Assembly (NCBI GenBank): GCA_016187945.1
Contig: JACPIT010000005.1
Location: 558,001-622,000 of the forward strand
Reading direction: 5' to 3'
Length of the DNA: 64,000 bases
DNA from: Opitutia bacterium
Lineage (GTDB): Bacteria; Verrucomicrobiota; Verrucomicrobiia; Opitutales; Opitutaceae
Within the stretch, counting starts at the first letter, position 1, and every line of letters begins with the position of its first letter. The notes beneath the pieces were generated by a model. That model was given only the letters and a program-made list of their open reading frames with translations. It ran no database searches and was not told the origin of the DNA. This document shows, piece after piece, positions 35,262-43,294 of the stretch. Made by a program: the position numbers and the translations under genes.

Positions 35262-35366
35262 GTCATCGCGAGCCCGACGTAGTCGGGCGTGGCGATCCAG
35301 CTCGCCGGATGTCAAACTGTCGGCCTCCGGCCTCGGTAGTTTCGTCGCTGCGCCCCTCGCAATGAC
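35262..35366. repeat. GTCATTGCGAG-type repeat carrying the phospholipase start codon
   Basis: Starts GTCATCGCGAGCCCGACG and ends CCCCTCGCAATGAC, the inverted form of the common GTCATTGCGAGG repeat. The ATG within CGCAATGAC (35362) is the likely start of the phospholipase gene. Relatives are at 52442 and 63601. Confidence 0.8.
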
Positions 35367-36480
35367 AAGCAAGCTCGCGGCACTTCTGCTCTTTGCCACG
35401 GCGGCGGCGTTGCACGCGGCGGAGTTGGAAACCGCCGCCGCCCCCGGCGTGCGACTGAATCAGATTCAGGTCGTCGGCACGCATAACTCGTATCACCTCG
35501 AGCCCTCGGCGACGGCGAAGGCGTGGCGCGCGAGCCCGCTCATCCGCCGCGAACTGCCGGCGCTGGCCGCGCTCGCGGTCGAATACAGCCACGTGCCGCT
35601 GACGGAGCAGCTCGAGCGGCTCCACGTCCGGCAGCTCGAACTCGACCTCCACCTGCCGGCCGAGCGCGGCGGCGAATTTCCCGTGCGGCACCTGCCGGTG
35701 TTCGACGAGCGCTCGAGCGTGCCGACGTTCACGGCGGCGTTGCGCGAGGTTCGCGCGTGGTCGCGCGCGCACCCGCGGCACGTGCCGATCTTCATGCAGC
35801 TCGAGTTGAAGACGCTGCGGTCGCTCCCGTTTCCGCTGGAAAGGATCGACGAAGCCGAACTGCGCGCGCGACTCGCGGCGCTGCCGACGCCGCGCGAGTG
35901 GGCGGCGGACGATTTCACGGGGCTGGAGGCGGCGATTCGCGACGTGTTTTCGCCGGACGAGCTGATCACGCCGGACTTCGTGCGCGGCGAAGCGCCGACG
36001 CTGCGCGACGCGATCCGCACGCACGGCTGGCCGCTGCTCGACGCCGTGCGCGGCCGCGTGATGTTCACCTTGGACAACGAGGGCAACCTGCGCGACCGCT
36101 ACCTCGATGGCGCGGCCGGCGACGGTCGCGGACGGCTGCTCTTCGTGAGCGTGCCGCCCGAGCATCCCGCGGCGGCTTGGGCGAAACTCAACGATCCCGT
36201 GCGCGACTTCGCGCGCATCCAGGAACTCGTGCGTGCCGGCTTCATCGTGCGCACGCGCGCCGACGAGGAGCTGCGCGAGGCGAAGGCGAGCGAAACGGCC
36301 AGCGGCCCGGCGCCTCGGAACGGCGATATTATTTCGCCGCTCCGGAGGGACCGCGCCTTCGCCAGCGGCGCGCAGATCGTGAGCACGGATTTTCCGGAGG
36401 CGGATCGACGCTATTCGGACTATGCGGTGCGTTTGCCAGATAGCGCCGTCGTGCGACCGAACCCCGTCAACGATCGCTAA
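35362..36480 (+). CDS. Secreted Ca2+-dependent phosphatidylinositol-type phospholipase C
   Basis: A 372-residue protein with a signal peptide (about residues 1-20). It matches the Ca2+-dependent PI-PLC (PLC-C1) family: VVGTHNSYHLEP carries H41 and H45, LELDLHLPAE provides metal-binding E and D, and LPVFDERSSVPTFTAALREV and IFMQLELKTL follow. Members split phosphatidylinositol to diacylglycerol and inositol phosphate; related proteins act on other substrates, so specificity is inferred. Near the C-terminus (about 320-330, RNGDIISPLRRD) the gene contains a REP copy of the RAYT-linked family. The start codon lies in a repeat. Confidence 0.8.
   Translation: MTSKLAALLLFATAAALHAAELETAAAPGVRLNQIQVVGTHNSYHLEPSATAKAWRASPLIRRELPALAALAVEYSHVPLTEQLERLHVRQLELDLHLPAERGGEFPVRHLPVFDERSSVPTFTAALREVRAWSRAHPRHVPIFMQLELKTLRSLPFPLERIDEAELRARLAALPTPREWAADDFTGLEAAIRDVFSPDELITPDFVRGEAPTLRDAIRTHGWPLLDAVRGRVMFTLDNEGNLRDRYLDGAAGDGRGRLLFVSVPPEHPAAAWAKLNDPVRDFARIQELVRAGFIVRTRADEELREAKASETASGPAPRNGDIISPLRRDRAFASGAQIVSTDFPEADRRYSDYAVRLPDSAVVRPNPVNDR
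36317..36343 (-). repeat. RAYT-family REP inside the phospholipase gene
   Basis: On the minus strand it reads GGAG then CGGCGAAATAATATCGCCG then TTCC, closely matching the REPs beside the RAYT gene. It is read as GDIISPL in the phospholipase. Confidence 0.85.
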
Positions 36481-36628
36481 GGCCGCTCTCGCACATCGCT
36501 GCCCCCTCCGATAGAAGGGGTCGCCCTCATGTGTGGAGCCGCGCCCGGTCGTATTTCCCGTAAGTTTCTAGGGTAAGGGCAGATAGTGCGACCAGTGCGA
36601 TTATACGAAATTATGCGTGAAATGAGGT

Positions 36629-36668
36629 ATAACTGGCTATAAATCCAAATAACTCGCTAGAAATCCAT
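36629..36668 (+). repeat. Tandem 20-bp repeat at the start of the AAA ATPase gene
   Basis: ATAACTGGCTATAAATCCAA is followed at once by ATAACTCGCTAGAAATCCAT, with 17 of 20 bases identical. The second unit runs into the ATG. It lies in an AT-rich stretch unlike its surroundings and could be an operator or a translational control site. Confidence 0.75.
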
Positions 36669-37848
36669 GGACCCGATCACCAATCCCTTTTCGCCTGGCG
36701 CGGGTTCGCCGCCGCCCGAATTGGTCGGACGCGACTCGATTCTCACTCAGACCAAAATATTGCTGGGGCGCACGAAGCAGAAACGTTCCGAGAAGAGCAT
36801 GCTGCTCACGGGCCTGCGCGGTGTCGGCAAGACCGTTCTTCTTAACGAAATGGAACGGTTCGCGTTAGCCGAGGGCTACCGGACCATCTTGATCGAGGCG
36901 CACGAAGACAAGCGCTTGGCCGCCTTGCTGGCGCCGCACCTCCGCAAGTTGCTCTTCGAATTGGATCGAATCGCCGGAGCGGGCGACAAAGCGAAGCGGG
37001 GACTCGCCGTTCTCAAGAGTTTCCTCAACGGCGTGAAACTTTCAGTTGGCGACGTCGAGATCGGCTTGGACATCGATCCGGAAAAAGGCGCCGCCGACAG
37101 CGGAGACATCGAGGTGGATTTCCCGAACCTGCTCATCGCGGTCGCGGAAGCTGCGGTGGAGAAGAGTGCCTGCGTCGCGATTCTCTTGGACGAGATCCAG
37201 TATCTCAGCGTAAGCGAACTGAGCGCGCTGATCATGGCGATGCACCGAATGCAGCAGCGGCAACTGCCGCTTGTGCTTCTCGGTGCCGGTCTCCCGATTT
37301 TGCCCGGACTCGCGGGTGAATCGAAGTCCTACGCCGAGCGACTGTTCAACTTCCCGGACGTGGGTCCGCTCTCCCGGCCCGACGCCTTCAAGGCGCTGCG
37401 AGATCCAGTGAAAGCGGTAGGGGTCGATTTCGACGAAGAGGCATTGGCCGAGATTTTCCGGCTCACGGAAGGGTATCCGTATTTCTTGCAGGAATGGGGC
37501 TACCAGTCATGGAATCACGCAAACGCTTCGCCCATCACCTTGCAGGTGGTCAAGCAAGCGACCGCGACGGTGATTCCCCGTTTGGACGAGAATTTCTTCC
37601 GCGTTCGGTTCGACCGTCTCACACCGAGCGAAAAACGGTTCCTGCGCGCGATGGCCGAACTGGGGTCTGGAGCGCATCGAACCGGAGACATCGCTGAAAA
37701 ACTTGGGGTCAAAGTCACCAGCCTGGGCCCGAGTCGCGCCAATCTTATCCGAAAGGGGATGATCTACAGCCCCTCGCACGGCGACATGGCGTTCACCGTG
37801 CCGCTGTTCGACGCGTTCATGCGCCGCGCGATGAGCTGGCCGCTCTGA
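36667..37848 (+). CDS. AAA ATPase, orc/cdc6-like, unknown role
   Basis: A 393-residue P-loop ATPase. It begins with the family-typical NPFSPGAGSPPPELVGRD. Walker A is GLRGVGKT (residues 49-56) and Walker B ends with D175-E176 (AILLDEIQYL). A sensor-like LGAGLPIL (about 205-212) follows, and a C-terminal winged-helix-like part (about 310-393, RFLRAMAELGSGAHRTGDIAEKLGV) suggests DNA binding. Stand-alone ATPases of this type are common in bacteria but poorly characterised. The gene is isolated, less GC-rich than its neighbours and preceded by an AT-rich tandem repeat, which suggests acquisition by transfer. Confidence 0.82.
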   Translation: MDPITNPFSPGAGSPPPELVGRDSILTQTKILLGRTKQKRSEKSMLLTGLRGVGKTVLLNEMERFALAEGYRTILIEAHEDKRLAALLAPHLRKLLFELDRIAGAGDKAKRGLAVLKSFLNGVKLSVGDVEIGLDIDPEKGAADSGDIEVDFPNLLIAVAEAAVEKSACVAILLDEIQYLSVSELSALIMAMHRMQQRQLPLVLLGAGLPILPGLAGESKSYAERLFNFPDVGPLSRPDAFKALRDPVKAVGVDFDEEALAEIFRLTEGYPYFLQEWGYQSWNHANASPITLQVVKQATATVIPRLDENFFRVRFDRLTPSEKRFLRAMAELGSGAHRTGDIAEKLGVKVTSLGPSRANLIRKGMIYSPSHGDMAFTVPLFDAFMRRAMSWPL

Positions 37849-38543
37849 ACCGAACTTGCTTCGGTCCGTTTGTCGGCTCCCTCTTCCCGGACTTTGTCGC
37901 GTCTTCGCGAACGTTGGCTTGCGGCAGGGGCGGCTCCCTCGACCGCCCTCGGCACACGAAACGCAAAGGCAGGGCGAGTCGTCCCGACGAGCCGAGCCGC
38001 CCAGCGCGCTCACCGGGTGCGAGTGTGATGGCGATGCGAGAAGGCGGCAGAACATCAAGATCCGCGGCCTGAGACTTTTCGCCCGGCTCGCACCGGTGAA
38101 GAAGAGCCGGGTCACAGAGCACACGGAGGAAGCGCTGAGTGAGGGAGACTGGTCGTGGTAGGCCATAGGTTTTCAACTGCTGATTGGCGAGCGCTGGCTT
38201 TCCTCCGCTCCTGCAAGCCGGAGAATTGCCTGCGTTTCACACGCGATGCCACTCATCGCGAACCGCGGAGATCGCAAAGGCTTGGCCCCTCTCTCTGTGC
38301 TCCTTTGTGAGCTTCGCTTCCTCCGTGTTGATATCCGTTGTTCGGATCGAATCGGGCGGCCGCGGATAGCCCTCCGACGGCTCCGCCGCGTTCGCTGACC
38401 TCGCAATCTAACCCATAGACGGCGGTGCGGTCGCGCGCGGTGGCGGCGCGGTCAACACTGGTCCCCGTGCATATTGGTGGGCGCGTTCGCGCGTTCACTT
38501 CGGTTGGGTTTGATCGGCGTCGCCTTGGGGGCGGCGCCGATCC
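37849..38543. other. Gene-free stretch with repeat fragments
   Basis: About 700 bases between the ATPase and the symporter gene. Fragments of the CACAGAG/TCTGTG hairpin type are visible (CACACGGAGGAAGCG near 38120, CTCTGTGCTCCTTTGTGAG near 38295), with no complete element. None of the open frames has a start, composition or motif that supports a protein. Confidence 0.6.
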
Positions 38544-40595
38544 TCACGCCGAACCAGCCGCGAGGCGGAGCAGGAACCAGAACAGCGCGATGATGCCGGC
38601 GGAGATGCCGCAGCAGACGAGGAAGCCAACGGTGTCGACGCGGTCCCAGCGGGAAAATTCCCAGTTCGAATCGCGGCCGAGAAGCTTCAGGTCGTCGAAG
38701 CGGCGCGGGTCGCGCTGCGTCTCGGCGAGCGCGGCGGCTTCGAGTTCGGGCGTGGCGCCGACGGGCGTTTTCATGCGGCCGTAGAACTGGTCGACGCGTT
38801 CGCGCGCGGGCGCGCGGGTGAAGAGGCTGACGAGGATGAGAAACACGAACGGCGTGAGCGCATCGACGAAGAAGCGGGCGGCAAAACGGTTCGCGGCGGA
38901 GAGTTTTTCCACCGGCAGGCCTACGAGCTTCAGTTGGACGAGTTCGAGGTGCAGGCGGCCGCTGCCCTGGAGTTCGCTGGATGCGTCGCGCGGATCGCGG
39001 CGGGCGACGGTCTCGAAGTAGATCGGCTGGAGTTCGCCTTGTCCGGCCTCGGCGCGCGCGGTGAGCGTCGGGTGCGTGCGCAGCGCGGGCAGTTGCGCGA
39101 GGGCGAAGGGTCCGAGGATGTTCAGCGCGGTGGCGACGAGCAGGCCGGCCCACGTGCCGGCGACGGTGAGGCGGCGCCAGAAAAAGATCAGCATCACCGC
39201 GGCGCCGAGCGGCACGGCCACGGTTTGCAGGAGGATCAGCATCGAGAAGACGCTGTCCATCGCCGACGCGGCGACGACGCCAAGCACGAGCGCGCCGAAG
39301 ATCGCCCAGCGGCCGGCGCGGATGCAGGCGGCCTCGCTTGCATCGGGGCGGAACGGCCGAAAGACGTTTCGCACGAACAGCGCGGAGACCGACATCGTCT
39401 GCGCGGCGACGGTCGACATGTTGGCGGCGAGCACGCCGGTGAGCATGAGGCCGAGCAGGCCGGGGCCAAGCAGGCGGCGCGAGAGCGTGCCCCACGCGAG
39501 ATCGGGATCGGAGAGCGCTTCCGGACCCTGGAACAGCGCGGCGGCGATCAAGCCGACGAACGACCACAGGATGAACATCAGGCGCTTGCCGTAGGTGCCG
39601 GAGACGGCGCCGAAGCGCGCGGCGTATTCGTCCTTCGCCGAGCCCGCCACGCTCATGTTGCCGATGATGCCGTTGATCTGAATCAGCGCGACGAGAAAGA
39701 TCGCGAAGAGCGACAGCGCCGTGACCTGCTGCGTCGCGCCGTCGGAGCCGATGAGTTCGAACATCGACGCCGGCACGCGCACGCGGAGTTGCTCGACGCC
39801 GCCGAGCGCCGTGAAGCCGGCCGGCACGAGCATGACGGAGAACGCGACAATGATGAGGCTTTGCAGCACCTCGTTGATCGCGGTCGCCGCCATGCCGCCG
39901 ATGATGACGTAGACGCCGACGACGAGCGTGTAGGCGAGGTAGAACGGGATCGGCCGCAGCGCGGTGACGTAGCTGCGCAACTCGCCGCGCGCTTCGCGCT
40001 CGCGCAGCGTTTCGAGCCGCGCCTGCGCGACGGGCGCGAGCGGCGCGATCCTGGTTTCGGCGCGGAGGCGCTGGAGTTCGCGGTAGCCTTCGACGGACTC
40101 GCGCTCCGGCGCGGTCCACGCGGCCTCGTCCTTCACGACGAGCGCGGCGCTGATCTTGTAGGTGACGAGATTGCCGAAGCCCACGACGACGAAGATCGCG
40201 ACGGTGATCTGGAAAATCGCGTAGAACGTCGCGAGTCCGCGGCTGCCGAGCCGGTCCTCGAACAGGTCCGCCATCGTGACGAGCCGCACGCGGCGAAACC
40301 AGGTGTTCATGAACCAATAGTAGGGGTTCAGGAAAATGAGCTGGAAGCCGAGCCACACGCCGGAGACGCCCTGGCGATAGACGATGCTCGCGGCGCTGAC
40401 GGCGCCGTTGGCGTCGGTCGCGTTGCCGAAGTTCAGGAAGAACTGGTAGATTTTTCCGAGGCTGCGTCCGGCGAGGAAGAAATTTTCCTGACTCGCCGCG
40501 GCGGCGCGCGCTTTGCGCTGGCCGAGGTAGACGACGAAAACGAGGTAGGCGACGACGACGAGAGCGTCGAGAAGGTGAATGCTGCCGAAACGCAT
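38544..40595 (-). CDS. Sodium:solute symporter, long form
   Basis: A 683-residue SSS-family transporter with about 14 hydrophobic segments. The N-terminus (LLDALVVVAYLVFVVYLG, residues 7-24), FFLAGRSLGKIYQF and the helix NGAVSAASIVYRQGVSGVW are typical. A hydrophilic stretch at about 155-195 and a long loop near 505-570 are additions to the usual layout. The C-terminal FYGRMKTPVG also occurs in slightly different form in the second symporter at 56 kb. Substrate unknown; sugars or amino acids are both possible. I chose the ATG at the first membrane helix; upstream residues are not symporter-like. Confidence 0.85.
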   Translation of the reverse strand: MRFGSIHLLDALVVVAYLVFVVYLGQRKARAAAASQENFFLAGRSLGKIYQFFLNFGNATDANGAVSAASIVYRQGVSGVWLGFQLIFLNPYYWFMNTWFRRVRLVTMADLFEDRLGSRGLATFYAIFQITVAIFVVVGFGNLVTYKISAALVVKDEAAWTAPERESVEGYRELQRLRAETRIAPLAPVAQARLETLREREARGELRSYVTALRPIPFYLAYTLVVGVYVIIGGMAATAINEVLQSLIIVAFSVMLVPAGFTALGGVEQLRVRVPASMFELIGSDGATQQVTALSLFAIFLVALIQINGIIGNMSVAGSAKDEYAARFGAVSGTYGKRLMFILWSFVGLIAAALFQGPEALSDPDLAWGTLSRRLLGPGLLGLMLTGVLAANMSTVAAQTMSVSALFVRNVFRPFRPDASEAACIRAGRWAIFGALVLGVVAASAMDSVFSMLILLQTVAVPLGAAVMLIFFWRRLTVAGTWAGLLVATALNILGPFALAQLPALRTHPTLTARAEAGQGELQPIYFETVARRDPRDASSELQGSGRLHLELVQLKLVGLPVEKLSAANRFAARFFVDALTPFVFLILVSLFTRAPARERVDQFYGRMKTPVGATPELEAAALAETQRDPRRFDDLKLLGRDSNWEFSRWDRVDTVGFLVCCGISAGIIALFWFLLRLAAGSA

Positions 40596-40721
40596 GCGGC
40601 GGGGTGGGGTCGGGGAGGGGAGCGGCCGAAGCAGAAGCGACGTTGAAGGAATCGCGCCGCGCGCCGAGGTAAAACGCGGCGGCATCTATTCGTTAGGGTG
40701 GGGTGTGCCCGCGGCGATCTT

Positions 40722-40748
40722 GGAGGGGCGATATAATATCGCCCTTCC
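40722..40748 (+). repeat. REP upstream of the RAYT gene
   Basis: GGAG followed by the palindrome GGGCGATATAATATCGCCC and TTCC, 26 bases before the RAYT start codon. Confidence 0.93.
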
Positions 40749-40773
40749 GGGAAGGACGGAGAATCCTGACAGC

Positions 40774-41415
40774 ATGGAGTTGGACGAACTGCGGTTCTTC
40801 GATCCACGTGCCGAGATCGCGCACGGCCAGAACCGCCTCCCGCATTGGGAACAGCCGGGCGCCGTCTGCTTCGTGACGTTCCGGTTGGCCGACGCTCTGC
40901 CGGAGACGTTGCTGCGCGACTGGCGGATCGAACGCGACGCGTGGTTGACGCGGCACCCCAGGCCGTGGACGAGCGCCGTCGAGGCGGAGTATCACCGGCG
41001 TTTTTCGGCGGCGACGGAGCGGTGGCTCGATGCCGGTCACGGGTCATGCGTTTTGCGAACTATGGCCCACGCCCGGATGGTGGCGGAGGCTCTGGGCTAT
41101 TTCGAGGGTCGACGGTGCATGCAGATCGCTTGGGTCGTGATGCCCAATCACGTGCACACGGTGTTCGCGCTCCAACCGGGCGAAGATCTGAGTCGGCTCG
41201 TGCAATCGTGGAAACGGCACGCGGCCGTGCAGATCAATCGGCGTCGAGGGACTGTCGGCGAGACGCTCTGGCAGAAGGACTATTTCGACCGACTCGTGCG
41301 GGACGCCGGGCATCTCGGACGGTGCGTGCGGTATATCCGGCGGAATCCGGAAAAGGCGTGGCTCCAGCGCGGCGAGTGTCTCGCGTGGGAGAGCGAGCTG
41401 GCGCAGAAGCTTTAA
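40774..41415 (+). CDS. REP-associated tyrosine transposase (RAYT)
   Basis: A 213-residue Y1-type transposase of the RAYT/TnpA-REP group. The HUH motif is H126-x-H128 in VVMPNHVHTVF. Candidate catalytic tyrosines are Y170 (WQKDYFDRLVRD) and Y187 (VRYIRRNPEKAWL), both conserved-type positions in the family. RAYTs bind and cut REP hairpins and are thought to have spread them. The gene is flanked by one REP upstream and two downstream with the same GGAG and GGGCGATAT palindrome, a complete RAYT-REP unit. Nothing suggests inactivation. Confidence 0.93.
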   Translation: MELDELRFFDPRAEIAHGQNRLPHWEQPGAVCFVTFRLADALPETLLRDWRIERDAWLTRHPRPWTSAVEAEYHRRFSAATERWLDAGHGSCVLRTMAHARMVAEALGYFEGRRCMQIAWVVMPNHVHTVFALQPGEDLSRLVQSWKRHAAVQINRRRGTVGETLWQKDYFDRLVRDAGHLGRCVRYIRRNPEKAWLQRGECLAWESELAQKL

Positions 41416-41419
41416 GACG

Positions 41420-41438
41420 GGGCGATAAAATATCTCCC
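41420..41438 (+). repeat. Degenerate REP downstream of the RAYT gene
   Basis: GGGCGATAAAATATCTCCC, four bases after the RAYT stop, followed by TTCCGGGAAGG as in the upstream copy. The palindrome has decayed at two positions and GGAG is replaced by GACG. Confidence 0.8.
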
Positions 41439-41464
41439 TTCCGGGAAGGGCGGCGGCGTCTGGT

Positions 41465-41487
41465 GGAGGGGCGATATTATATCGCCC
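41465..41487 (+). repeat. Intact REP downstream of the RAYT gene
   Basis: GGAG followed by GGGCGATATTATATCGCCC, then TTCC. Confidence 0.93.
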
Positions 41488-41535
41488 TTCCGCGAGAGCG
41501 ATCGGCTCGACGCGTGCCTGCCTCACGCGCGCGGC

Positions 41536-42987
41536 TCACTCTGCCGGCTTCAACCGCACGATCCGGCCGGGGCGGCCAATCAGTTCGAGAGCGACGTAGA
41601 GGTAGCCGTCGGGGCCGGTCTTGATGTCGCGCACGCGGCCGAGGTGATGGAAAATTTCCTCGGTGTGCACGACGCGGCCGCCGTCGATCACGAAGCGCAG
41701 GAGCTTCTGCGTCGCGAGCGTGCCCATGAAGAGGTTGCCCTTCCACCGCGGGAATCGGTCGCCGGTGTAGAACTCCAGCTCGCTCGGTGCGATCGAGGGC
41801 GTCCAGTTGACCGCCGGCGAGACGAGGCCGGGCGCGTCGGTTTTGTCGCTGATGGGCGTGCCGTCGTAGTTGATGCCGCGCGTGACGAACGGCCAGCCGT
41901 AGTTTTGTCCGCGCTCGATGCGGTTGAGTTCGTCGCCGCCGCGCGGGCCGTGCTCGCTTTCCCAGAGCGCGCCGTCGCGCGGGTTGCGGGCGAGACCTTG
42001 CGGGTTGCGCACGCCGAGCGCCCAGATGGAGCCGGCAGCGCCGGGCGCGTGCACGAACGGATTATCGGGTGGCACGCGGCCGTCGCGAAACACGCGGTGG
42101 ATTTTCCCGGTCGTCTTCGCGAGATCCTGCGCGTCGCGCGTGACGGCGGCTTCGCTGCCGCGCACGCCGATGCCGAAAAACAGATAGTCCCCGTCGAACA
42201 CCAAGCGGCAGCCGAATAGCGCGTAGCCTTTCGGATACTGATCGCGCGGGATCGAGAAAATCGCCTCGCGGTCGACGAGTTCCCCGTCGCGCAGGCGGGC
42301 GCGGACGATTTTCGTCATCGCCGTCTCGGGCCGCGCGCCGGGATCGCAATAGGCGAGATAGATCCAGCCGTTGCGCGCGTAGTCGGGATCGACGGCGACG
42401 GAGAGCAAGCCGGCTTCGTCCTTCACGACGACGGGCGGCAGACCGCCGATCGTCTCGGGGCGCAGCATGCCGTTTTCGACGATCCGAAGGCGGCCGCCGC
42501 GCTCGGTGACGAGCATCCGGCCATCGGGCAAAAACGCCATCGACCAGGGCACATCGAAACCTTCCGCGACCCACTCGACGGTGAAAGCGTGTTCCTCGCT
42601 GCGCAGCGGCCCGGTCGGCAGCGGCTGGTTGTCCTGCGGAACCGCTTCGCGGCGGCGCGCCGCGCTCTCGCGCAGGAAAACGACGAGCGCCTCAATCTCG
42701 GCGGCGTTCAATGCGCCGCCGAAGGCCGGCATTTCGCCCGTGCGCGAACCGTCGCGGATGACGCGGGCGAGCGTGGCGTCGTCGAACGCGTGCCAGCGGG
42801 CCGCGTCGGTGAGGCGCGGGCCCTTGCCGCCGTCGAGGTGCTCGCCGTGACACGACGCGCACCACTCGGCGTAGAGCGTGGGCGCGTCGCGACCGAGCGG
42901 TGGCGACGCGACCGGCGGCGTCACGGGCGCGGCGCGCGCGAGCGTCGGTGCGAGAAGGACGAGCAGAGCAGGAAAAATCGGACGCAT
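41536..42987 (-). CDS. Cytochrome c fused to PQQ-dependent sugar dehydrogenase
   Basis: A 483-residue periplasmic protein with a signal peptide (about residues 1-20). A class I cytochrome c domain (about 35-110) carries the heme site C43-A-S-C46-H47 and an axial-methionine candidate in GEMPAFG. Residues about 130-480 form a six-bladed propeller of the soluble aldose dehydrogenase (GdhB/YliI) family with VAEGFDVPWSMAFLPDGRMLVTERGGRL, SEHGPRGGDELN and NYGWPFVTRG. The build suggests oxidation of a sugar with direct electron transfer to the attached heme. It is divergent from the Gfo/Idh oxidoreductase gene. Confidence 0.92.
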   Translation of the reverse strand: MRPIFPALLVLLAPTLARAAPVTPPVASPPLGRDAPTLYAEWCASCHGEHLDGGKGPRLTDAARWHAFDDATLARVIRDGSRTGEMPAFGGALNAAEIEALVVFLRESAARRREAVPQDNQPLPTGPLRSEEHAFTVEWVAEGFDVPWSMAFLPDGRMLVTERGGRLRIVENGMLRPETIGGLPPVVVKDEAGLLSVAVDPDYARNGWIYLAYCDPGARPETAMTKIVRARLRDGELVDREAIFSIPRDQYPKGYALFGCRLVFDGDYLFFGIGVRGSEAAVTRDAQDLAKTTGKIHRVFRDGRVPPDNPFVHAPGAAGSIWALGVRNPQGLARNPRDGALWESEHGPRGGDELNRIERGQNYGWPFVTRGINYDGTPISDKTDAPGLVSPAVNWTPSIAPSELEFYTGDRFPRWKGNLFMGTLATQKLLRFVIDGGRVVHTEEIFHHLGRVRDIKTGPDGYLYVALELIGRPGRIVRLKPAE

Positions 42988-43294
42988 ACGGACGCCGCGT
43001 TGCGGGCAGACGCGCGGCGTCGCGCTTTGCGACTCGGCGGTGGCGTGCGCGTTCCCGCGAACCGCGTGACGACCCGGAAACGCGCGAAAACCCCGATGGT
43101 GCTCGCACCGACGGTCGACGGCCGGCCTCCGATCTAACGATTTACTGGTGCGAGCGGTTGCCGCGCAGGACAGGCGTCCTTTCCTTGGTGCCCGTGACGT
43201 TTTCAGCTCCCTCTGTTTTCCGACGCGAAGCGATCTCCCGGCGTGGCGGAGCGCCGTTTTCGGTGACGCGCGACTTTCGCAGCGGAGGCGCGGC
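42988..43294. other. Divergent gap with promoter-like motif
   Basis: This gap separates the sugar dehydrogenase from the Gfo/Idh gene. It has no REP pair. TCTAACGATTTA lies at 43133-43144 and matches the motif next to the LacI gene at 22 kb. I see no gene. Confidence 0.5.

Noticed and set aside
36667-37848. Anti-phage defence role for the AAA ATPase
   Set aside because: No nuclease, toxin or other defence partner is adjacent; isolation and base composition alone do not support it.
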